Counted from the stretch's first letter, positions 23,401 through 33,456 are shown. The stretch: DNA of 64,000 nucleotides from Streblospio benedicti (GCA_019095985.1 CM032659.1:26461959-26525958); one strand, 5' to 3'. Notes: generated by a model not told the origin, from the sequence alone. Program-made: numbers and translations.

Positions 23401-26400
23401 AAACTGGTGTAAAATATGTAAGTTTAATGCTACATTTGTGTGGGTTGTGTATGAGTATAATACTGGCAACACATCTTTAGAATGTGAAGCCTTTACATAT
23501 GAAGACATCTTGTTTGATCCAGGGTGTCTTGTGTTTAAACGTGGTGTGTGCATTTGTGGTTTACAATGTGATGAAACACAGGAATATATGTAGCAATAAT
23601 TGAGCTTAGTATATAAGTACTACTGCATATCAATGTACCAAGTTTTCTTGTGAATTCAATTTTATTTTCACTGTTCTTGCAAGCAAGCTCTTGCCAATGT
23701 GTTGATATAGCTGAAGACACAGCTTTCATTTGACTATATCAAGTGGCCCTGACGGGACTCGAACTCATGACCCCAAGGTTGTGAGACCAGAATGATACCA
23801 TCATCCCAAGCATGGCTGTTAAAAAGTTACTCGGACAAATATAGTCAAATGAAAGTTGTGTCTTCAGCCATGGTTTAGGAAGCGGCACCTCCCTGGGCTT
23901 GTGCTTGTGTCATCTCTTCATATATTGCGTCTCTATTTATGGAAGCACGTCTTGAATCATTTGTCGAGGCCATTGCTTGACTCCTAGTATTAGATGCGGT
24001 TTAGTAGTTTAAAAAATAAATACCATGTGTGCATTTTAGTAGTTACAGTAGTAACAGCAGCAACAGTAGTACATAAATGCATTGTTCTTTTGTTTTAAAA
24101 GTTTCTATGGAAGGTATTTTTTAGTATCAAATATCATTAATCTCCACAAGTGCTAAAATATCCTACATTGTTATAAATTTCTCAGAAATTAGCATATATA
24201 GGTGGGTGACTTTTTAAAAACAAAATGTATATTGTGGGTAACTTTTTCTCAAAAATAGGCATATTGGTGGATTCCATTCTCAACCTGTCAGAAGTACATC
24301 CGCAGCCACGTCAACACCCCTTCCCCCACCCCCAAGATCCAATGAGTGGGCTTAATAGAGGGGTTCCACAGTATTAGCATGACTAATCTTCAGTGGGGCC
24401 CCGAAAAGATCTGTGGAGAATATGAAAACTGCCTGTTAGTTTTTTCATCTACATGTATATTTGTAACATCCAGAAGTGATCCATCACTAAATGAACCACC
24501 CAGATCATTCAATATCTGAGGCCAGAACACCCACGACCCACCTCGAAATGACACTAAGCACTAGACATTGGATGACTTGAGTAAACATATTTGATACGGT
24601 CGTAGGTTGGTAAAACAAAAAATACTCTCTACTGTATGTTAAATTTGCCATGGTTATATTTTGCGGCAGAGGTTATATTTTGCGTCAGCAGGTCCATTTT
24701 CGAGGGTGTGGTCGCAAAACGTAACTGGTTATGTTTTGCGGCTGGTTATGTTTTGCGTTCTAACACCCTCTACACCAACCAAACCTAACTCGCTTACAAT
24801 TATTGATGAGCGGGTCAAATGAGCTGAATAATTTGGTCTGATTTCAGGATCGGTACAACCCAGAGCAGCATGTGTCTGATATCAAGGATGCGCTGGATTA
24901 CTTATACAACAACAATCAGCGTATGCTTGTCAACCTCATCAGCATGTTTGACGTCTCACCTCTCATTGACATGAAGTCCGGCAGCGCTGGTCGAGACGTC
25001 ATCTGCAACCAGATGCACAAGTAAGTTTGGTGACCCTATTTTTTCCTTTATAAATCATGCATTTTATTGCAATATTGCAAAATTCAGGGTTTGCGTTTAT
25101 GAGCTTTATATTTCAATCTAACAATCAAAGATTTTAATTGCTAGTTTTGATATACTGAATAATGCAAGCGCAAATCTTTGATAATTCTTTTCTCCAGAGT
25201 CCAACCAACAATTATATAAAAATACTAGTGGCTATAAGAGCTCTCATGTATAACATTTTAAGTTGACGGAGTAGTGTTTTCTAAAACAGATAAGTGTTAA
25301 GACAAAATCAAAAGGTCTAACAGTTCTTTAAGCCAGAGTCTCGGATACCTAAATTTTCTAACTCCCTATTCTTCCTACTACAGCTAGTGTTTGAGCATAT
25401 ACTCTATTTTCTTTTCAAATAAATAATAAATGAAATGAAGTTTGAAGTTAACCGTTATACTATCCAACGTCTTGATCATCATTACTGTGACTGTATGCAC
25501 TATGTATCACACCACCGTTGTTCTACAGCCAGTTCTGTGACTGTGTCAAGAATGCGACGACCAATGCCATGCTCCGCGATGTGCAGATGGAGTACTGGCA
25601 GCGCCTTGATGACCTCATCAACGAGCAGGGCACATATGACCAGCCCAACCGTGACGACTTCACTGTGGTCATCCAGCCACATATGCGTGACCAGAAGCCG
25701 TTTGTCTATGTTAGTTTATTCTTAATACTTCCACATGAGTATTAAGTAACCCTATCACATTCTAAAATGACTATTCAGTAATGTACTAGTAATAATAATT
25801 TGACCTAGTGAGTGTGTGCATTTTGTTCTTATCATCTAAAATTTTACCGAAAAGAACTTTTCTGGCTGATCCATCTATATAATAAGCTAGGGCAGATTCT
25901 GAATATGGCATACTCAGATCTTATATATTCTTGTACTTCAATTATTTAGGAGAATGGCACTTGGGACATGACGTTTTTCGCCCCTGACTGCTTCCACCCT
26001 TCACGTAAGATGCACTTCTTCATGGCCTATGGAGTGTGGAACACCATGGTAGGAATGCCATATTTACTATGTCACTTGCTATAAAATGTAACTTGAAATT
26101 TGCAAAATATTTTATTTTATTAGTAAATGCATTAAGAATTTAGATAATTACTGACTAAAGCCATTATAGTATCTATCAAGAAATAAAAACAATATTAGTT
26201 TTGAATTCATTGCTTGCAAAGACTCTCAAAGAAAAAATCAGGTACATTGCGAATTTTGATGAGACATATTCATATGAACGCAGTGTAGTATATTGCAAAT
26301 ATTTAATTGCAGCTGACACCTGTGCAGGACAAAGTGTTTGAGTTACCACAGGAAGATGAGCCAGAATTTGTCTGCCCTTCAGAGGTAATGGCCGTTGTAT

Positions 26401-28173
26401 AAGGGTTTATTATTTACAGATTCAAATAAAATATGAATTGTATGGTGGGTTTTGGGTATGTTACTATAATTTCCCTGAACTGAAAGAAAAATAAACATGC
26501 TTTGTTAAGTGTTTCTTGTAATGAAAGTAGATGGTTGGTCTGAGGTAAACCCCACCCCCCTAACTACACACAAAATAAAATGTGGACCATTAAGAAAACT
26601 TGCCTAACTGAATAACTAGTGTTGCAATATGGGCTTGAGAAGTTAGGTTTAGAGAGTTTCCGGGAACATCAAATGTATTTTGACTTTGTATACAGGAAAG
26701 GCCCTACATCTTTACAAACAAGAACAGTGAAGACGTGCGCAATAAGAAAATAACCGAAGATAAAGAGACTCCTGCACACATTGAGGTTAGTGACTTTATT
26801 CTATATAAATTTTTGGATAAATGTATTTTCGTGTCAAATCACTGTGTTGAATAATTGATAAAAACATAAGTTCCAACGATATAAACATATTTCAATGACA
26901 TCATAACTTGATTAATCTCAATTCATGTCCACACATTACATGCCCATATAGGAAATAAATATCATCTAGGGGTGGCAAAACATTTTGTATGATCCTTACA
27001 TTTGATTATTCAAATTGAAAATGTCTTGTATGTTTCACCACACCACTGCCATTAGATACTATAAAAGACACAGATGTTTTATCGTTGATTCTTATGTGAC
27101 TTTCATCTTCTGTTTTCACCATCAGATAAAAGCCAAGCCCAAGAAGTTGCACTCTCATGAAAATGCGCCCACCCTCCGCCACCACAAGTCCCACGAAGAT
27201 AGTGGTCACAAGGGACACGGTAGTCATGAGGGCGGTCACGGTGGAAAGGGTCACGGTGGTCATCATGGAGACCACCATGACAAAGCACAGCAGAATGCTG
27301 CTTTTGCAGTAATTGGTAAGAGGATATAATAAGACATTGTTTTGCATAATGGCGTTCTATATTGTTGGCTGTATTCACCTCCAACTCATAAATGTCTAAA
27401 TGGATAACCTAGGTATGAACAGTGGTCGAATGGCTCAGGGGCCCTGCCTCAATGACTTTTTTTACTCATAACACTATTAGGAGTAGATTGTAGGATTTGA
27501 CAACGAGATTGGAGTGTCAATCATGAAATTGAGCATGCTGACGTCTGATTTACCCGAACGAAGTGAGTCTAGTTTAGACTAGTGCCGTGGTGTGGTGGTG
27601 TCGTAGTGGACAGTAAATCACCGGAGCGTGCAGTCAATCGTATAATTGAGCACGCTGGTCGACCGATCAGCGTGGGTTATTGGCGGAGATTTTTGCAAGG
27701 AATTTTAGAATGTACAATTAAAGATATATTGATTAATGATATAGCATTTGATGGAATATGCCGCCATTTTTAGACGTTGTGTTCCCCATTAATATACCAA
27801 AAATATAGAATTAAATACAATGTCTGCAGCTCTGGAAGGCACATAGCACACTTGCTATCAAACACATGGTCTTATGCTGGCATGCGTCTGGGGCTTGGGT
27901 CACCTAGGTCCTAGCCAATGGACCATTTTTACCTTCAACACATACACAGGGCAGTCTACTGATTCATAATGACATTTAACGATCAATGAATACTTTTCTC
28001 GTCTACTAATACTATACATGACCCTCCTAGGCTCTCTGCTGGGCTGTCTGCTGGTCGCCAGTCTGCTGCTAGGAGTCGTGCTGCCAGCGTGGCGCCGTCT
28101 GCGTCACCAGCCAGACAGCAAGGCGGCAGAAGCTGGCTTTGACAACCCGACGTACATGGGAAACAAGTTCTAG
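2177..28173 (+). CDS. PLB1: Membrane-anchored phospholipase B, two lipase units
   Basis: A multi-exon gene for a PLB1-like GDSL-family phospholipase. Known relatives deacylate phospholipids and retinyl esters outside the cell from an apical membrane anchor. Two tandem catalytic units (2177-8464 and 8792-26785) each carry the FGDSIT serine block, the GGND block and the DCFHPS Asp-His block. They are followed by a His/Gly-rich stalk (27126-27315) and a final exon (28031-28173) with one transmembrane helix and a short tail containing FDNPTY. Splice sites are canonical, and exon phases link unit 1 to unit 2 without a stop (8464 to 8792, both phase 1), so I read one gene. The first visible exon starts in phase 1, so at least a signal-peptide exon is missing. 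Mammalian PLB1 has four units; only two are seen here. Two unit-2 exons disagree in length with unit 1, which may be assembly error or damage. Confidence 0.85.
5015..6203. mobile_element. Foldback/MITE-like element with 300-bp inverted arms
   Basis: An inverted-repeat element in the intron between the eighth and ninth lipase exons. The left arm (about 5015-5330) is matched in reverse complement by the right arm (about 5866-6203). The termini read CGAAAGCCCTACAGGG and its complement, each flanked by TA, which suggests a TA target duplication as in Tc1/mariner-related MITEs. Much of each arm is built of short repeats of the type GTGAAGTGTGAACTATGAA. The middle of about 530 bp shows no coding potential, so it is non-autonomous. 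Confidence 0.7.
12108..12217 (+). repeat. Left array of CGCAAAAYATAACCA motifs
   Basis: Begins GTTAGACCGCAAAATATAA and contains four copies of the CGCAAAATATAACCA type separated by short spacers, including a GCACCTGGTGACG stretch. The array at 24649-24764 matches it in reverse complement through the spacers as well, with the same order of elements. Together they behave as terminal inverted repeats of about 110 bp. Confidence 0.75.
12655..13400 (+). pseudogene. Degraded copy of PLB1 unit-2 exons 5 to 7
   Basis: Sequence colinear with about 10005-10830. It has a copy of the AGNG exon (about 12687-12757), the [13 protein letters not shown] exon (about 13047-13092) and the first part of the FNPNVRGW exon (about 13200-13300). 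The intervening intron sequence is also conserved. Small insertions and deletions break all three copies, so they cannot serve as exons. This is a tandem duplication of host gene sequence; a matching copy of the eighth exon lies at 18188-18315. Confidence 0.75.
13597..15480. other. Possible insertion with short inverted ends
   Basis: The ends carry related inverted sequences (TTAGGATGGTCTCCTGTAT at about 13600 and its approximate complement near 15460). The enclosed 1.9 kb is AT-rich and contains the LINE fragment at 14170-14600; nothing else was recognised. The inverted match is short and imperfect. Confidence 0.25.
14170..14600 (+). mobile_element. 3' end of a non-LTR retrotransposon (LINE)
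   Basis: An open stretch reads [20 protein letters not shown], then [15 protein letters not shown]. This is the pattern RRLxWxGHhxRM...R...GxRxRGRPxxxWxD found at the end of many LINE (RTE/BovB-like and related) reverse-transcriptase ORFs. Downstream lies a GATGATG-rich simple tail (14580-14610), as RTE-type elements often have. Only the 3' end is present, as expected of a 5'-truncated insertion. Confidence 0.6.
15750..17985 (-). mobile_element. Degraded DIRS-like tyrosine-recombinase retroelement
   Basis: A GC-rich island in AT-rich surroundings. Read on the minus strand, the right part resembles the RNase H-like region of DIRS-type elements (an [12 protein letters not shown] patch, then [12 protein letters not shown]). 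The left part resembles their tyrosine recombinase ([10 protein letters not shown], then [20 protein letters not shown], later SPRRG and a [12 protein letters not shown] patch). Near-identical direct repeats flank it (15752-15965 and 17780-17985), and some sequence is shared again with 13413-13520. It is a fossil with many breaks and looks old. The family call is by motif memory. Confidence 0.55.
18188..18315 (+). pseudogene. Degraded copy of PLB1 unit-2 exon 8
   Basis: 128 bases after a cttcag acceptor, matching exon 10967-11097, with the [12 protein letters not shown] block and the donor gtgagc still perfect. The first third contains an in-frame stop and length differences, so as written it cannot replace the upstream exon. 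Flanking intron sequence on both sides also matches, showing a segmental duplication and not a retrocopy. Confidence 0.75.
18480..19138. repeat. Direct repeat of about 650 bp, copy 1
   Basis: Begins with several TTTCAGCACGATT-like units, then CACCGGATGACCCCGTG, and ends near GATCCGCCATTTGAATTG. It matches 19756-20395 in the same orientation, with scattered small insertions and deletions. No coding potential was recognised; it could be the terminal repeat of an unidentified element, or a tandem duplication with a 600-bp spacer. Confidence 0.7.
19756..20395. repeat. Direct repeat of about 650 bp, copy 2
   Basis: Second copy of the repeat at 18480-19138. The two lie inside the duplicated PLB1 intron, splitting it between 18430 and 20650, so they arrived after that duplication. 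Confidence 0.7.
20650..22000 (+). repeat. Duplicate of PLB1 intron sequence 11180-12560
   Basis: Closely matches 11180-12560 in the same orientation for over 1.2 kb, including the degraded motif array (here shortened, 21561-21625). It continues the copy that begins with exon copies at 12655 and 18188. A third, shorter and poorer copy of its end lies at 22950-23300. Confidence 0.8.
22338..22600 (-). mobile_element. tRNA-related repeat with inverted arms, copy 1
   Basis: Read on the minus strand, the centre (about 22425-22510) has a tRNA-like A-box region (GATGATGGTATCATTCTGG) and a B box (AGTTCGAGTCCC), with an arm pattern like elongator tRNA-Met. It is therefore SINE-like. The centre is flanked by inverted arms of about 75 bp (GCAAGCAAGC...TGACTATA and complement), which ordinary SINEs lack. 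Further copies are at 23652-23880 and 46643-46795. Confidence 0.6.
22645..22895. repeat. Long hairpin (inverted repeat)
   Basis: Arms of about 110 bp pair around a centre near 22765. The inner part GGCTTCATCAGTC...GACTTGCC (from 22708) is matched by its complement ending at 22830; the outer part TTGAGTATTACTA is matched near 22875. No coding potential. Probably a MITE or foldback remnant. Confidence 0.65.
22950..23300 (+). repeat. Third partial copy of 12215-12560
   Basis: Matches AAGGTGTAGCCAGTGGCAAT onward from 12215 with many short substitutions and gaps, clearly worse than the copy at 20650-22000. It is either older or poorly assembled. Confidence 0.65.
23652..23880 (-). mobile_element. 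tRNA-related repeat with inverted arms, copy 2
   Basis: Same structure as 22338-22600: left arm, tRNA-like core on the minus strand with B box GAGTTCGAGTCCCG, and the inner half of the right arm. The outer right arm is absent. Confidence 0.6.
24649..24764 (-). repeat. Right array of CGCAAAAYATAACCA motifs (inverted)
   Basis: Reverse complement of the array at 12108-12217, ending TTTTGCGTTCTAAC. With that array it bounds 12,657 bp lying inside one PLB1 intron, ending 83 bases before the next exon. Confidence 0.75.
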
Positions 28174-28270
28174 ACGCCGATGTGTCTAGTTCATAGTTAG
28201 GATTGGGACTGATGTGACAGTCTTTCTGTTTAGCGACTTTTCATGAAAGATAATGGTTCAAATTTATTTG

Positions 28271-28276
28271 AATAAA
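28271..28276 (+). terminator. Poly(A) signal of the PLB1-like gene
   Basis: AATAAA about 100 bases after the stop codon of the anchor exon; a second AATAAA follows near 28314. Confidence 0.6.
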
Positions 28277-29639
28277 TAGCTTATCCATGTGTTTTATTGT
28301 AGATTATTTGGGAAATAAAATGGCTTTAAATAAGGCTATTTTATTTTTTAATTATTTGAACTGTATGTTACTAAATGTCATAAATAAAATATCCTAGTGC
28401 TATATTTTATTTTAACCTTTTGTTCTAGATCATCCTGTCGGCAGGTTGACTAGCATTGCTGGTTGAACCACGGGATGCTTAGTTAGAAAGTAGTTTGTTA
28501 TTTATTCAAAAGATACATTCGATGTACCAATAAGCTACTAATAAAAAAATAATGATAATCAGCATATGTCATCCCGCATAGTATTGTATAGTTCCTGATT
28601 ATTTTCACTTAATTCTTTAAAGGTAGGCTTTGGTTCTGATCCAAACACTTCGCAGTTCATTATTCCAATAACCGCGGGACACTGACCTAAAAAAATCCAG
28701 GCGGTATACAGGGGGCAGCAATATAAGATGGAAAATAGAGGCCTCACAAGTTGCATCAGCTAGATCAATTGTACTATTGCTTCAGCAGTTCATTCAATAT
28801 GAATATGGTTCACAAGCTCTACACTATAATCTAGATCTACATCTAAAAATACAAAATTTGACACCCCGCTAGGTCTATCCCTATCTCCCATCTTGTAGCT
28901 ATAGGTGATCTATGAGTATTCATGAAGAAACATGTATTAAGAATAATGTAAATTAATACCACAACATGCAGTCCATGGCTTTTTAATTAAATTAAAACGG
29001 CTTTTTTAAATTTTTTTCTAGATGAATTTTGCACGGAATGATTGTCTATTGCTTCAAGTTATTGGCATGAATATGGCCCTCTTTTATATTATATTAAATG
29101 TCTTTTCTTATCAGATGCTTCAAAACTGTTTATAACAATTTTCAAAAAAAATAATTGTTTTTTCACTACATTCGAATCATCATAATGTATGTTGTTACTT
29201 ACCAAATATTTTTTTAAAATATTTCGTCCATTCTTTACTTTTGTAACGATCGTCACGCCACACATATAAACAAAACGGGCGATATTATAAGAAAACGATA
29301 AATACAGAACAAAGCAATAATGTAACAAGCTTCAAAATAATTACCTGGGTTCAGTATCTGTGATATTTGAACATGATTGTTAAATTTAATAAAATTAACG
29401 AGTCTCTAAGCAAGAATAAATAAAAGTTTGAGATGTTTTGAATATGCGACTCCATGACAGCTAGTCCATCGGAAATGGTAAATTATTGCGCAAGTGATGC
29501 GACCCAAATTATATAACAGCTAATATCTTAATTAAAGCCAAGAAACACTGATTAACACTAAAAAGAGACGATATCGAATCAAACAGTCGATTATATGTTT
29601 CAATCCGATGTCCTCGGAACTAGTGGAAGGATACAGCCA

Positions 29640-30070
29640 AAGTACCGCTCAAATTTCAGTATAAAAGGAGGAGAATCTTGAGCAGTCAGAAGGTATTGGC
29701 ATTGGCGGGTGCGAGTCCGCGGCAGAGAAGACGGAGGCCCGCCCAGAAGAGGGAAAGCCGAAGAACAAGCCCAGAAGCAGGGCCACATAAAAAGCCCCTG
29801 CAGAAGATAAAAGTTCAAGTCCAGAAGAGTCTCCAGTTTCCAGCCAAGAGGGGCCACAAGAAAAGTGGAGCCCGGCTGCAGAAGAGGAAAAGTTCAAGTC
29901 CAGAAGAAGTAGCAGTTTCCAGCCAAGAAGAGAGCCACAGGAAAGTGGAGCCCGGCTGCAGAAGAGAGAAAGTTCAAGTCCAGAAAAGTAGCAGTTTCCA
30001 GCCAAGAAGAGGAGCCACAGGAAATGCAGTCCTGGCTACAGAGGAGGACAAGTTCCAGGTGTGAGGAGCA
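29640..30070 (+). repeat. 80-bp purine-rich tandem repeat
   Basis: Three to four imperfect copies with a period near 80 bp; the phrase AAGTTCAAGTCCAGAA starts at about 29811, 29890 and 29970. The plus strand is strongly AG-rich and reads Arg/Lys/Ser-rich in one frame, while the minus strand reads Leu/Ser-rich. The following 250 bases end in an AATAAA-bearing AT-rich tail (30415-30425), as in a transcribed unit or retroelement end. Neither frame looks like a known protein. Confidence 0.55.
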
Positions 30071-31744
30071 GCTAGAACTGACGCAGAATCCCAGTTCTGA
30101 GGAGCAGCAAGAATTGGCGCAGGATCCGATTCTTAGGAAAATCTGACTTGAAGAAAGAAGCAAAGAAGTCCTTGCACAAGTGCCAGGTCTAAGTAAGACC
30201 CAACGACAAAGATTGCTAGCAGTGTGAAGATTTGAAGCAAGTTGGCATCCCCGCGAAAGCATCAGGTTGAGAGCCGAGGTGTTGTCCACGAGAAGTACTA
30301 CCACTGCGGGTGTAGACCTGAACGATCACTGCCAAAGACATTATTCTGTTTAAATATTACAAACAGGACTTTATATTGATTATTTGATTTTCCTTGTATT
30401 AAGTGGGTTTATGATTAATAAAATAAATATAAGCAGTTCTTGATCTCTTTATTTATTTCCCTAGGTACACACACATAAATAAAAAAGTGGATTTCGCCAC
30501 ACTTTAAAGGCCGAAAAGGAGCATGCTCAATAGAGACTTCCTGGTAAGAGTTCAGTGCCAAAGCTGTTTGGCAAATTGTCATGTATTTTGCTTTTCCCAC
30601 CGCATTGTAGCATTCAATGAACAATGACACCGTCACATATAGATTATAAAAGTTACATAGATCATTATTATATAAAGTTTTGATGCATTGACACAGCGTT
30701 GAAAAACGTGTTGATGAACTTCTCCCTACCTACGGTAAGTCGGGGTGTATGCACAGATTAGTTATCTGTGGTGTGTGTCTCTAGGTGTAAACAAACATTG
30801 GGACTCAGTGCCTGTGCCTGAGACGACCTTTCATCTCCCTTTTAATGCCTGTCTTGAAAGAAAAACTCATAGTTCACACACGAGTACAGATAAGTTACAC
30901 ATTGTAATTACATTTGAATATATCATTAATGTGACGTCATAGACCAAGTACAATGTAGGCCAACTGACAATGGCCACATTGATAACATCTGGTAAAAGTC
31001 ATCAAACATGCTATATGTTAACACGTGAATGATCATTTATATCGATTCAATTCCCTTAAAATTGTAAAAAAGAAGAAAAAAGTAGATCAAGGAAAACACA
31101 CAACACAACAACAATGATATTTGAAGATTAGCATTTATTTAGAACCGTTACTGGAAGTCGTTCAAAGACCTTTCTACGTAAATAACATACAAGTCGCAAT
31201 TGTAACAAATAATCTGAGCATGAAAGTCATAATCATTCAAGTGTCAAACCTGCAATAGATTTATCGCCATTGTTGACATAAAGGGTGTAGTGCGTGTTCA
31301 TAAATAAAAAATGCATTGTTATTACAAATACCTTTCACACATTCATTTTAATTAACTTTTTAATTAAATATGTTAATCATACTGTGCAGAAAGCTAAGTG
31401 AGACAATGCATCTTAAAATATATGTTTTAAATTTTTAATTGAAAGTGACCTATGAAAATGTATATCAAACTGCTGTTGAAATGGCTGACAACAACCCAGC
31501 AGGATTCAAGGTTACCTGATAAATAGTATAAGTTTATCCCATCACGTTGTGTATCCTAATAAATGGAATGTCACACTTTATCAAAGTTCTAAACAGCATG
31601 TATGACAGGTGACCTGTTGTGCTAATTAAGCACATAGCATAGTTTAATTATTTTTATTATCTGTTCCTTAAGATTTCTGCATCCTCAAATATTTCCTTCC
31701 AATTGTCTGCAACTGTATCGCCGGTCCATAAACGGAATTCAAGC

Positions 31745-31915
31745 ATAAGTAGACCCTCTCTAGTAGCACTCGTTTGGACTCAATGTTAGGGGATCTCAAT
31801 AGAAAGGTGGTCTCTATACAGAGGTTCATTTTGGTAGCTTTATGAATGTTTGGGACTTATAATAGAGGTGGTCTCAATAGAATGGTCGTCTTAATGGGAG
31901 ATTCTACTGTAATTT
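31745..31915. repeat. Dispersed repeat, copy 2
   Basis: Related to 105-225 through ggtctctatacagagg and neighbouring phrases. It ends near GAGATTCTACTGTA. Similar endings (GAGGTTCTACTGTGG) occur at 40785, so a wider family is likely. Confidence 0.45.
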
Positions 31916-33374
31916 ACATGAAGAATGTATTATTAGTCGACTTGTATTGGTCATATTTAGTTAGTAATTTTATTTTTCTGCATCTTAAATTTGTTAATTA
32001 AGAAAAAATACCTAGGCATGCTAAAATAAAGTGCACGAAAGTCAACTTGAAATAAATAGAGATTAAAAAACACCAAAAACATATCTTGTGGGAATGAACG
32101 GTGTGTATTTGTTGTGTTCATTGACTTGTAAGGTATATAGATTTTTAATCAGATATCATCTCAAATATGGCAAAACATGTTAACTCTCATTGTTAGCAAA
32201 CACGACTTCTCCTTACTTTCAATCATGCAACATGGAATCGCATATTATTTGTCACAATTGAATATAGCAAAAACGATGATATCGCGGTTTCCTATCATAC
32301 ATCAAATCATAATTATTTCAGGCGGCTATATTTAAAAGGTTTAATTTTTTTTTACAGATTTACAGATGTTGATTTTAAAGAAAACGAGAAACTGCCAATG
32401 TTATATCTCTAGTCTTGTCACAAGATGCACAGGCTTTTCCGAAGTTTTTTCTAATGCAACATGACTAACTTCCAATTACACGTGTGCCCTATTTTATGCT
32501 ATGTTTATCATTCTTCAATCAAATTTATGAGAACAATACATGTAAATGTAAAGGTGCCTATTAACAGCCACAATTCACTGTTATCGTGCTCTAGCGACTT
32601 TATATTCACACCAGGTCATTACCATGCTTGTTTATATTTCTCAACGCCCTGGGATGCATATATGATACAGCACATCGCAAATATAGCGCAACATATTTAT
32701 GTGTGTACAAATGAAGGAGTAAAAATACATCACTAAACCGCTAAACAGTGAACAGTGAAAGTCATTTTTGTCGGTGAACAGTGCAATAACATCAGCATGT
32801 GTTTTTCACCAATCCCAGTTATATTTCTATCGAAAGTAAAACTCACCAATGCCATAAAGTAAGTGGGTGTAGTCCAATTAAAAGTATTAAAAGCCTGTAC
32901 GTATTAACAAGTCCACATAAATTGACTACCACCTCTCGGACGGGTCTAACGTGGGGATCTTCAGTGGACGAAAAAGCCGGGAACCCGCGAGTGCACTGCA
33001 ACCCCGCACGCACAAGTCAAGCCACCCTCCTAGTTCTGTACACACACAAAATCATTTATACAATGACTGTAAGGAGGCCACCTTCCTTTGGTTTTCACCG
33101 GATCTGTCACTCACTATCCTATCTATTCTTTATCGACACTCGCTAACTGTATTTCGTTCTGTGCAACACTCTTGCTCATACCTAATAAGTTGAGGTTTGT
33201 GTCTTACAGGATAGCAATATCTCTCATAACACTTAAAAATGTCCTGTGGCAAGACTATTTAATAGAATGGCGAGTGTGTATATGCAATGCTATACTAGAC
33301 TTACGTTGTAAGCCTGACTACACCCTTTAATGCCAGATATGTGCGCTTAAAGGTGCTTGGGGTGAGAGGTTACC

Positions 33375-33456
33375 TATATAAGACAGGGCACGTTGGCTAA
33401 AGACGACATTATTCTCTTGGTCTGGACTCTGCAGTGGATGCTTCTTTCTTCTACAT
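33375..33456 (+). promoter_or_regulatory. Candidate TATA box and 5' UTR exon of the CAP gene
   Basis: TATATAAG at 33375-33382 is followed by about 75 bases ending at a strong donor (ctacat, then gtaagt at 33457). A good acceptor (ttttcag) ends at 35082, shortly before the CAP start codon at 35099, so the two could form a spliced 5' leader. No transcript evidence is available, and similar signals occur by chance. Confidence 0.25.

Larger units (their letters stand above)
11098..24847. other. Oversized PLB1 intron filled with repeats
   Basis: 13.75 kb between the eighth and ninth lipase exons of unit 2; the matching intron of unit 1 is 1.7 kb. Going right it holds intron sequence also found at 20650-22000, a left inverted array (12108-12217), degraded copies of unit-2 exons, a LINE 3' end, a DIRS-like fossil, paired direct repeats, tRNA-related repeats, a long hairpin, and a right inverted array (24649-24764). 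No intact protein-coding gene was recognised inside. Confidence 0.75.
8792..28173 (+). other. PLB1: PLB1 lipase unit 2, stalk and anchor: exon map
   Basis: Exons: 8792-8833, 8975-9112, 9327-9381, 9836-9894, 10031-10098, 10408-10451, 10565-10706, 10967-11097, then a 13.7-kb intron, 24848-25020, 25529-25709, 25950-26048, 26313-26384, 26696-26785, the stalk exon 27126-27315 and the anchor exon 28031-28173. Exon lengths equal those of unit 1 except 8975-9112 (138 against 137) and 10967-11097 (131 against 133); both shift the frame relative to unit 1. Catalytic blocks [15 protein letters not shown] and DCFHPS are all present. The stalk has many His and Gly residues (for example [16 protein letters not shown]), suggesting metal binding or a flexible spacer. 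The last exon reads a hydrophobic segment ([14 protein letters not shown]), a WRRLR stop-transfer, and ends [11 protein letters not shown]. NPxY is a known endocytic and PTB-binding signal. Confidence 0.82.

Noticed and set aside
23745-23830. A true tRNA gene on the minus strand
   Set aside because: The B box is good, but no complete acceptor stem was found, and the same core recurs in repeat copies.
12108-24764. A Polinton/Maverick-type element, suggested by length and terminal inverted repeats
   Set aside because: No polymerase B, integrase, capsid or protease-like sequence was seen inside, and the interior is explained by duplicated host sequence and small repeats.
27420-27700. A tRNA-like phrase (GTGGTCGAATGGCTCAGG) and repeated GAGCAYGCTG words in the last PLB1 intron
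   Set aside because: No matching B box or arms could be found, so there is too little to call an element.
29600-30304. Leu/Ser-rich minus-strand ORFs as genes
   Set aside because: They are antisense to the purine-rich tandem repeat and overlap one another in several frames.
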